In this document: positions 1 through 4,929 of the stretch, piece after piece
Numbering within the stretch: the first letter of the stretch is position 1
Layout of the letters: the number at the start of each line of letters is the position of its first letter
Translations under genes and position numbers: made by a program
The notes under the pieces: generated by a model
Databases searched by the model: none
What the model was told of the DNA's origin: nothing
What the model saw: the letters and a program-made list of their open reading frames with translations, nothing else
Origin: Micrococcales bacterium
GTDB lineage: Bacteria > Actinomycetota > Actinomycetes > S36-B12 > UBA5976
Assembly: GCA_024640585.1 (NCBI GenBank)
Contig: JAHEEQ010000108.1
Coordinates: forward strand, 1-6,568
DNA: 6,568 bases
Reading direction: 5' to 3'

Positions 1-828
1 AGATGGGATGCGGTCGAACTTTCCATTCACACCACGATTGCACTGCTGGCAGGACAAGACCAAGTTCCACACACCATCTACCGCCAAGCCACGATCTTGC
101 TGCTTCAGCTTGTGCGGAAAGAAATGATCAACATCTACATTCATGCCATCGCCAAGCAATGTCAACTCACTAAAGCAATAAAAGCATCTGCCCTTTTGAT
201 AGCCATTCAAAGCATTGCGACTGCTAGTCACACTCTTGCGTCTCATGCTCTGATCAAAGGTGAACATCTCACCCACTTCGTGATCATGCTGAACATTCAA
301 GAGGTTTGCTGAGATCCCCAAGTTCCAAGCCGTTTCAACCAATCGCCAACGAGCCTCAACTTCTTGAACCAGATTTAGCGACTGAGTTCCCTCTGCAAGT
401 CTTGAGAACTCATCTGTGATTCGAATCCCCCTGTTTTCACGCCTTTCATCTTGAAAGAACTTGTGCATAACAGGGGATGCGCCAACCACGTGAAATGCAT
501 CAATCACATTGGTGAATCCATGTCCCACAGTGACATCAACTAACTTGTTCAAGTCACGATCTTGATTGAAAGACATACAAGCTTGTATGAACTTCCCATC
601 TTTCGTTGTGATTTGCTTGGGGGCATCAGTCAAATGCCGTGCAATGTGTCTTGCAAAGACTGGTGCCAAGTCTTCTAGCTTGACCAACTGACCTGACTTG
701 GGACTCAACTCTAGCAATGCAGAGGCAAGTGCAAACTTGTAGCTTGCAGTGTTTCGTCCGTAGAGAACAACACCACGCCAACAGTCTTCAACTGTAGGGG
801 CGACTGGGATGAATGGAATGGACTCCAT
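1..828 (-). CDS. HNH endonuclease, C-terminus cut off by window edge
   Basis: I read an uninterrupted frame of 276 codons from an ATG at 828 to the window edge, so the start is present and the C-terminus is missing. The last 65 residues form an HNH nuclease module: C215 and C218 (CFYC), D234-H235 and H239 (DVDHFFPH), N255 in VWNLVLSC, then C260 and C263 (CQQCN) followed by NGK. The two CxxC pairs are the usual zinc knuckles around the beta-beta-alpha metal site. HNH proteins of this form cut DNA or RNA with a divalent metal. The 210 N-terminal residues are not a family I recognise; they contain no obvious membrane segment and probably carry target recognition. The start lies 5 nt after the stop of the methyltransferase gene, with no strong ribosome binding site, so translation is probably coupled. 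An in-frame TTG overlapping that stop is an alternative start. The nuclease call is firm; substrate and role are unknown. Confidence 0.85.
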   Translation of the reverse strand, partial: MESIPFIPVAPTVEDCWRGVVLYGRNTASYKFALASALLELSPKSGQLVKLEDLAPVFARHIARHLTDAPKQITTKDGKFIQACMSFNQDRDLNKLVDVTVGHGFTNVIDAFHVVGASPVMHKFFQDERRENRGIRITDEFSRLAEGTQSLNLVQEVEARWRLVETAWNLGISANLLNVQHDHEVGEMFTFDQSMRRKSVTSSRNALNGYQKGRCFYCFSELTLLGDGMNVDVDHFFPHKLKQQDRGLAVDGVWNLVLSCQQCNRGVNGKFDRIPS

Positions 829-833
829 AGAAC

Positions 834-1478
834 TCAATGAGTCTCAAGCTCCATCAACACTGACTCCCACGCCACAGCATCACGCCCCATGCTGTCAGAG
901 TTATTCCATGTTGAGATAGTTTTGAAACCAAGCTCCTCAAAGATTGACTTCAAACGATCAGCTTGATTGGGGATGAACAGTCTGCCGTTTTGATCTCTGT
1001 TTTCTGAGACTACATCTAACCGTTTGCTTGGGACAGAGAACAAGAGTCGTCCACCTACCCTGAGACATGTCTTAATTGCTATTGCAGCAGCAGGAAGTTG
1101 CTCCACTTCAATGTGCATCAACACTGCCGAACAGAGAACACCATCAAATTCACCATCGAACAGAACAGGCAAGTCAGGCAGTGCCCCTTGAGTGATTCGA
1201 TCTTTTAGTTCTGGGTGAATCTCTTGGGCAAGTTCTACAAACTGAGGTGTGGGATCAACACCATATGTGTCGTAACCCAACTTATGAAGCACAGCGAGAT
1301 CACGACCAGAACCACAGCCAACATCCAAGATCTTTCGCCCTGTGTTGAATGCATCAGAGAAGTGTTTGGACAAATCACTAACGACGGACTCGTAACGCTC
1401 AGCCACTTGCGTTGCGTTGTCTTTGTAGAAGTTGATTGTTGACTGATCCATTAGAGAAATCTTATCAGTTAGGTGCAC
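834..1478 (-). CDS. Class I SAM-dependent methyltransferase
   Basis: The protein has the Rossmann-type fold of small class I methyltransferases (UbiG/Methyltransf_11-25 type). Motif I is ILDVGCGSGRD at residues 50-60, the acidic residue ending strand 2 is D75 in YGVD, a motif IV-like stretch FDGVLCSAVLMH lies at 111-122, and LRVGGRLLFSVP at 139-150 is the typical late strand. There is no DPPY-type motif and no PC dipeptide site, so it does not look like a standard N6-adenine, N4-cytosine or C5-cytosine DNA methyltransferase. A small molecule, protein or tRNA substrate is more likely, but none can be named. The listed start is GTG with AGGA 7 nt upstream. An internal ATG at 1451 would give MDQSTINFYKDNA, the kind of N-terminus usual for this family, and is equally plausible. 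The gene lies directly upstream of the HNH gene (5 nt gap), so the two probably form one unit. Confidence 0.85.
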   Translation of the reverse strand: MHLTDKISLMDQSTINFYKDNATQVAERYESVVSDLSKHFSDAFNTGRKILDVGCGSGRDLAVLHKLGYDTYGVDPTPQFVELAQEIHPELKDRITQGALPDLPVLFDGEFDGVLCSAVLMHIEVEQLPAAAIAIKTCLRVGGRLLFSVPSKRLDVVSENRDQNGRLFIPNQADRLKSIFEELGFKTISTWNNSDSMGRDAVAWESVLMELETH

Positions 1479-1495
1479 ATAGAAATCCTATGCGC
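1475..1495. promoter_or_regulatory. Inverted repeat over the methyltransferase start, possible operator
   Basis: GCACATAG and CTATGCGC are 8-base arms matching at 7 of 8 positions around a 5-base centre. The repeat covers the GTG start codon (1476-1478), and the AGGA ribosome binding site lies in its centre. If translation begins at the ATG at 1451, this becomes a leader hairpin or a repressor site between promoter and gene. If it begins at the GTG, the hairpin would hide the start. Confidence 0.4.
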
Positions 1496-1530
1496 CTCGA
1501 TTTCCGTTCGCAAGAAGAAGCCAAGAACTA

Positions 1531-1536
1531 TTTATA
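1531..1536 (-). promoter_or_regulatory. Possible -10 box (TATAAA) for the methyltransferase-HNH unit
   Basis: TATAAA on the minus strand lies 53 bases before the GTG start and about 80 before the ATG, in the roughly 100-bp gap after the GIY-YIG gene. No good -35 hexamer is found 17 bases upstream, so this is weak. The methyltransferase-HNH pair may instead be read through from the GIY-YIG gene, since I see no clear terminator between them. Confidence 0.25.
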
Positions 1537-1577
1537 GAAAGCTAATGACATTCCCCGATCAGCTTGACCTCACGCAC

Positions 1578-2312
1578 TTATTTCCTTATTCCAGCCAAAG
1601 CTCTCGCTTTAGCTTGTGCGATCACCGAATCTTGCTCTATCCATTTTTCTACTTCTAATTCATTCAACGCTTGAGAATTCTTTATGCGGTTCATCAAAGT
1701 CGATTTTTCAAGCTCATGTTTTTTAGAAAAATCACTGCGATCTTTTCGCTCTTTATCTAATTGATCTTTATCAGCAATAAATCTATCCCACATCCAACCT
1801 ATACCAATAAATAACCAAAATACTGGATAGAAGACGAACGTCAAACATTTAACTAGATTCTTCTCTAGATTCAGCTTACTGATAGCCGCTTCCTCTGTCA
1901 TACCTTTGTTGATGTAATCAGAAATTTCCAACTTTCGAACCACATCCGCTGCTTGTTCAAGCGAATACTCAGGGTCAAGCATTAGGATGTCTTCTGCGTA
2001 TAGCTCGGACTGTCCATTATTGAAAAGTGGTGCATAAGGTTTGGGATATCTTTTGCTAAAGACAGCCTTATTTTTAAAAAGGCTATGAAATTTATCTTCT
2101 ATATCGAATGCATCTTCAAAATATTCGAAGAATAAAACCTTATCAATTAACTTCTCATGCCCCGAACCTCCAAAAGAAAGGCGGGCATGAACTGACTCAA
2201 GCGAGGTGAATCCTAATTTATAAAGAATCCCAGATTCTGTTTTTAACCTGACATAGTACAAATTACCAGCTGAACTAGCTGGGCGATATGTAACGAGGGG
2301 ACGCTTCCACAT
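1578..2312 (-). CDS. Membrane-anchored GIY-YIG/T5orf172-like nuclease domain protein
   Basis: Residues 17-113 look like the T5orf172/MUG113 branch of the GIY-YIG fold. LYYV (18-21) stands for the GIY strand and LYKLGFT (30-36) for the YIG strand, R44 is at the position of the catalytic arginine, E72 and H76 are in DIEDKFHSLF, and GQSELY (100-105) is the 'GE-x-Y' end of the domain. GIY-YIG enzymes cut DNA through a single metal-bound active site. After a helical linker comes a strongly hydrophobic segment at about 156-175 (LTFVFYPVFWLFIGIGWMW), probably one transmembrane helix. It is followed by a very charged, likely coiled-coil tail (178-244, rich in K, E, D). A membrane-tethered nuclease of this layout is unusual. 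The ribosome binding site is weak (GAAG about 8 nt before the ATG). The gene appears A+T-richer than its neighbours, which fits separate acquisition. The fold assignment is probable; catalytic activity is not shown. Confidence 0.7.
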   Translation of the reverse strand: MWKRPLVTYRPASSAGNLYYVRLKTESGILYKLGFTSLESVHARLSFGGSGHEKLIDKVLFFEYFEDAFDIEDKFHSLFKNKAVFSKRYPKPYAPLFNNGQSELYAEDILMLDPEYSLEQAADVVRKLEISDYINKGMTEEAAISKLNLEKNLVKCLTFVFYPVFWLFIGIGWMWDRFIADKDQLDKERKDRSDFSKKHELEKSTLMNRIKNSQALNELEVEKWIEQDSVIAQAKARALAGIRK

Positions 2313-2390
2313 AGATGTCTTCGCAAATGTTTGTTATTTTGGGTAGAGCTTACTACGATCAAATTTTTCGTGACATCGATGGAGGTTCAA

Positions 2391-2472
2391 GTTGTCCTTC
2401 AAACGGACAAGAGCGTCTCGTAACAAGACGCTTGCCCCCTAAGACCTATCAGATCCAACTTTGAGCGACTTT
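2391..2472 (-). repeat. Direct repeat copy 1, structured, 82 bp
   Basis: This copy aligns without gaps to 4803-4884 and matches at 73 of 82 positions. Two blocks are identical: 2391-2410 and 2442-2472. It contains a stem of TTGTCC with GGACAA (2392-2410), a 9-bp stem at 2412-2432 with a 3-base loop, and a 5-bp stem GATCT/AGGTC (2443-2455). The last two stems pair fully only on the minus strand, where G-U pairs replace C-A mismatches. It lies in the 215-bp gap between the YbjQ gene and the GIY-YIG gene. Confidence 0.9.
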
Positions 2473-2507
2473 TTCTTTCCCAACAACACAGAGCAAGTCA
2501 ATCAAGT

Positions 2508-2525
2508 AAAAACGCTTCAGCGTCT
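2508..2525 (-). terminator. Probable Rho-independent terminator after the YbjQ gene
   Basis: Read on the minus strand, AGACGC, loop TGAA and GCGTTTTT form a 6-bp stem (one G-U pair) running into a T tract. It begins 2 bases after the stop codon of the YbjQ gene, so it would end the three-gene transcript. The stem is short and the strength is uncertain. Confidence 0.5.
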
Positions 2526-2527
2526 GA

Positions 2528-3178
2528 TCAGTTCTTTTCAATAACAACAGCATTACCGTTTGCAGTGACGGCAAACAGGAAAGGTAGATACAAGGTACCT
2601 CCTGCGCTTGTAGCAGTTTCAGGATCCAATGTTATGTAATCAAAGTCAACGCCAATCACAGCGTTACAACCGAGGGCGTATGCTGCTTCCTTCAGTTCCT
2701 CTAACGCTTTGCGTCGTATTGTTGATAAACCAGCTAGTAAGTCCTCTCCGACATTCTTATTGACGCCTCCAAGCCAGCCGTGTTGAGGGCGGTCCATTGA
2801 CACGGCACTATCGCCAGAGATGTAACCTGAATACTTCGCAATGGTGTATCCATCAAAGTTAAATCCTGAGGTAATCAGCATACTAGCCATAGCCTGCTTC
2901 TTTTCACCTGCAGCTTTCGCTGCAACCTTTTCTTGCTCTAAAGCAGCTTCTTGTGCTGCCTCTTTTTCTTTCTTGCGTCGCTCTTGCTCTTGAGCAAGTC
3001 GTTCACCTTCAACCACCAAGTGCTGTTTAAATTTAGTGGCTAAATCATCTGTGTCCAAACTGTCATCGATAGTGCTTCCTGTAAATCCAAATTTGACTTG
3101 AACTCCTGAATTTTTCATCCATGTTTCGAATACGTTTTCATTGAATCCGAACTTCTTGGCTACTTCTGCTACTTTCAT
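2528..3178 (-). CDS. YbjQ-family protein with IF2_N-like N-terminus and coiled coil
   Basis: Three parts are visible in 216 residues. Residues 1-52 (beginning MKVAEVAKKFGF) resemble the small helical IF2_N/DNA-binding-like domain that starts with 'v-x-ELAKELG'. Residues 54-98 are a highly charged heptad-like stretch (EQERRKKEKEAAQ), probably a coiled coil. Residues 99-216 match the YbjQ (UPF0145, 'heavy-metal-binding') family: SGF and YSGYISGD near the start, RRKALEELKEAAYALGCNAVIGV (155-177, with the family's lG-x-NAVigv motif), and a GGTLYLP turn. YbjQ proteins are small, usually about 100 residues, and oligomerise; their function is unknown and the metal label is not established. The extra N-terminal half is unusual. 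No signal peptide or membrane helix is seen. The start is well supported by GGAGG 7 nt upstream, inside the end of the zinc ribbon gene, so the two are coupled. Confidence 0.8.
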   Translation of the reverse strand: MKVAEVAKKFGFNENVFETWMKNSGVQVKFGFTGSTIDDSLDTDDLATKFKQHLVVEGERLAQEQERRKKEKEAAQEAALEQEKVAAKAAGEKKQAMASMLITSGFNFDGYTIAKYSGYISGDSAVSMDRPQHGWLGGVNKNVGEDLLAGLSTIRRKALEELKEAAYALGCNAVIGVDFDYITLDPETATSAGGTLYLPFLFAVTANGNAVVIEKN

Positions 3179-3181
3179 GTT

Positions 3182-3454
3182 TTAACCTCCAGTTAAATAT
3201 TTGATTGCGTCCGTGTTGGACGGGTCAATGTCAAGGATCAAACTCGCGTACCGACGCCGATTCGCTGGTTCTTCGATGCACTTTTTGAGCAAGGCTTGAA
3301 TGTCTGACTGGACATCAATTACTGTTCCCTTTCGGGGATGGTCATCAATCTCCAGCATGAACCGCGATTGACAATAGGCACAGATAACATACCCATCGTC
3401 CTTGATTAGTTCTTCACTACCACAGCGCTTGCATTCTACTGATTTCATTGTCAT
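3182..3454 (-). CDS. Small zinc ribbon protein
   Basis: The 90-residue protein opens with a zinc ribbon: C8-K-R-C11, then 13 residues, then C25-A-Y-C28 (CKRCGSEE ... VICAYCQSRF), the TFIIB/rubredoxin-like knuckle pair. The remainder has one predicted helical pair, with LILDIDPSNTDAIKYL near the end resembling half of a TPR-type repeat. No membrane segment is seen. It sits between the SPFH_2 gene (16-nt gap) and the YbjQ gene (3-nt gap). In B. subtilis the SPFH protein YdjI works with YdjG and YdjH; zinc ribbons are, as I recall, found among those partners, so this may be an adaptor for the SPFH protein. That role is inferred. Neither ATG at 3454 nor the one at 3448 (two codons later) has a visible ribosome binding site, so its translation may depend on ribosomes finishing the SPFH gene. 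Confidence 0.75.
   Translation of the reverse strand: MTMKSVECKRCGSEELIKDDGYVICAYCQSRFMLEIDDHPRKGTVIDVQSDIQALLKKCIEEPANRRRYASLILDIDPSNTDAIKYLTGG
3186..3190 (-). promoter_or_regulatory. Strong ribosome binding site of the YbjQ gene inside the preceding gene
   Basis: GGAGG is formed by the last two glycine codons (GGA GGT) of the zinc ribbon gene, and 7 bases separate it from the ATG at 3178. It decides the start of the YbjQ protein and ties its translation to that of the zinc ribbon gene, whose stop codon lies 3 bases before the ATG. Confidence 0.85.
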
Positions 3455-3470
3455 AATAATAACTAATCAA

Positions 3471-4631
3471 CTAAGACAACCCAAGAACTTTGGCTTTTGC
3501 TGCCTCAAAATCTTCTTTGCTGATAAGCCCTGCATCAAGCGCCCGCTTCAATCCTTCTAATGTTTTGACGAGGTCAGGCGCTTCTGATCGATGGGGCTCA
3601 TTTGTTGGCGCATGCTGCATTAGCGAAGATACACCGATTGCTCCACTTGCAACGCCCAATCCAATAATTCCGCTTGCGCCGCTTTCTTTCCCTGCCGATT
3701 GCATTGCTTCTGCAATTGAAGCTTGCAGATTCACATTGCCGCGGCTGCCAGAGAGCGCATCCGCTCGCTGAACTGTTTTAAGAAGTTCGGTGGTGCTATC
3801 GTCGTATCGAATTCCAACAATAGCGACTTTTGTAATCTCTAATCCTCGTGCAGCCCGCCACTGGTATGCATCTTCAACAGCTTGAGAAAGAGATTTTGCA
3901 AAACCTATTGAATCCTGCTGTATCTTTGTAACGCGCTTGCCACGATCCGAGTCATTTGTATAAGAACTAAACGCCGCCGCCAGCGAACCGACCACTTCAG
4001 AGAACAGCTGACTTGCTGACGAATTTGTCCTGTCTGCGAAGTCGAATACATTTTGACCTTGCAAATAAGCTGCTGGAACAAACTGCTTCGCAAACAAGAT
4101 CGGGTCAGTTATGGTCACACTGTAAGTCCCGTGCGCTATCGCACCTACTTGTGCATTCAAATATGCATCATCCCAATAAATTGGTGATTGCGTCCCAAAT
4201 TTATTGTTTGGAAGCTCTTTCAAACTCACAAAGATTGCAAGCTGTTGCGCCCCAGGACGACCTCCAAACTTAAAACGCTCCCAAGATTGGCTTATCAAAG
4301 ATGTGGTCCATTTATCCCCAGCAAAGATCGACTGTGAATCCACATTGTCGGAGTCCCAAATGTAAGCACCTGGAACATCAACAAAAGCAATGAGCGCACC
4401 TTCTTGAAAAATAAGCAACCCATATCCCTCAGGGACAATGATTTTGGACCCGTTAGTCAGGATTGCATGAGATCCCTTTGTGTTTGAACCACGACCATTA
4501 TTGGTCCCTGATGGGACGGCAGGAAACAGCGCAGCAGTTTGTTCAATGCCAACTGGAACTGTTAAGAAGTCTGTCCACTGATCTGCCAACGAACCACCAA
4601 TGGCGCCTATCGCTGCTCGAATTAGTCCCAT
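3471..4631 (-). CDS. SPFH_2 (YdjI/'virion core protein'-type) protein with C-terminal SHOCT
   Basis: The N-terminus MGLIRAAIGAIGGSLADQW matches the opening of SPFH_2 (YdjI-like) proteins, probably an amphipathic membrane-binding helix. Residues 46-62 hold the family hallmark R-x-SN-x-KGS ... NGS, followed by the band 7-type core with VPEGYGLLIFQEG (66-78) and helices to about 310. A glycine-rich hydrophobic stretch (GASGIIGLGVASGAIG, 318-333) precedes a SHOCT module (about 354-384) with the typical LDAGLISKEDFEAAKAKVLGL. SPFH proteins form membrane-bound oligomeric scaffolds; YdjI of B. subtilis recruits a PspA-like protein to stressed membrane. The length (386) is normal for the family. Start: AAGG lies 8 nt before the ATG. 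It is the first gene of a three-gene operon and has a 144-bp leader with no convincing promoter after the repeat at 4776-4884. The family call is firm; the process served here is unknown. Confidence 0.88.
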   Translation of the reverse strand: MGLIRAAIGAIGGSLADQWTDFLTVPVGIEQTAALFPAVPSGTNNGRGSNTKGSHAILTNGSKIIVPEGYGLLIFQEGALIAFVDVPGAYIWDSDNVDSQSIFAGDKWTTSLISQSWERFKFGGRPGAQQLAIFVSLKELPNNKFGTQSPIYWDDAYLNAQVGAIAHGTYSVTITDPILFAKQFVPAAYLQGQNVFDFADRTNSSASQLFSEVVGSLAAAFSSYTNDSDRGKRVTKIQQDSIGFAKSLSQAVEDAYQWRAARGLEITKVAIVGIRYDDSTTELLKTVQRADALSGSRGNVNLQASIAEAMQSAGKESGASGIIGLGVASGAIGVSSLMQHAPTNEPHRSEAPDLVKTLEGLKRALDAGLISKEDFEAAKAKVLGLS

Positions 4632-4775
4632 CTTGTTTGCCTTAAATGTTATTCATGATCCACTGCAATTAAATATGCAACGGCAACGGTGTTACACCTC
4701 ATGATACCCATATCATTACAATAGAAATTACCATCAAGCAACATCTCAGTCGTCGCGTATGAGTGTCACAATGAG

Positions 4776-4802
4776 TCAAGCGTCCTGAAACAAGACGCTT
4801 GA
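4776..4802 (-). repeat. Hairpin with 9-bp perfect arms beside repeat copy 2
   Basis: TCAAGCGTC (4776-4784) and GACGCTTGA (4794-4802) are perfect inverted arms around 9 bases. On the minus strand two further pairs (one G-U) leave a 5-base loop. It directly abuts copy 2 of the direct repeat. The 13 bases AACAAGACGCTTG (4789-4801) recur at 2422-2434, inside a different hairpin of copy 1, so hairpin units seem to be reused. No T tract follows, so it is not a standard intrinsic terminator. Confidence 0.75.
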
Positions 4803-4884
4803 GTTGTCCTTCAAACGGACAACATCGTCTCGCAACGAGACAGTCACCCCCTCAGACCTATCAGATCCAACTTTGAGCGACTTT
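4803..4884 (-). repeat. Direct repeat copy 2, structured, 82 bp
   Basis: This is the partner of 2391-2472 in the same orientation. Stems seen here are GTTGTCC with GGACAAC (4803-4823, 7-base loop), GTCTCG with CGAGAC (4827-4841, 3-base loop), and the conserved GATCT/AGGTC stem (4855-4867, one G-U on the minus strand). The copy lies about 45 bases after the integrase stop codon, and copy 1 lies about 55 bases after the YbjQ stop codon. Each copy therefore follows a gene end and precedes the next transcription unit. Confidence 0.9.
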
Positions 4885-4929
4885 CCCTACAGATTTGACT
4901 CAAGACACGCAAACCCACAAAAAAGCTGT

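Noticed and set aside
97..312. Plus-strand open frame of 71 codons
   Set aside because: It lies wholly opposite the HNH gene, whose frame has clear catalytic motifs; the product has no recognisable features.
834..1478. Methyltransferase considered as the modification enzyme of a classical restriction-modification system
   Set aside because: No DPPY/NPPY/SPPY motif and no PC catalytic dipeptide are present; the motifs fit small-molecule or protein methyltransferases.
2391..2472. Repeats considered as part of a CRISPR array
   Set aside because: Only two copies exist, 2.4 kb apart with genes between, so there is no repeat-spacer pattern and no cas gene.
3490..4645. Plus-strand open frames opposite the SPFH gene (3490-3771, 4013-4273, 4463-4645)
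   Set aside because: They are antisense to a strongly recognised family member and have no ribosome binding site or domain signal.
4632..4775. Promoter of the SPFH operon
   Set aside because: Several TTG-starting hexamers occur, such as TTGATG, but none has a good -10 box at 16-18 bases; the stretch otherwise holds nothing I can name.
2391..4884. Repeats considered as integron attC sites
   Set aside because: The copies do not form one long imperfect hairpin with paired RYYYAAC and GTTRRRY boxes at the ends, and the nearby recombinase shows no sign of the integron-integrase insert. A looser cassette role remains open.
4919..4924. Intrinsic terminator at the integrase stop codon
   Set aside because: Six T residues follow on the minus strand but only a 3-bp stem can form before them, so I do not call it.
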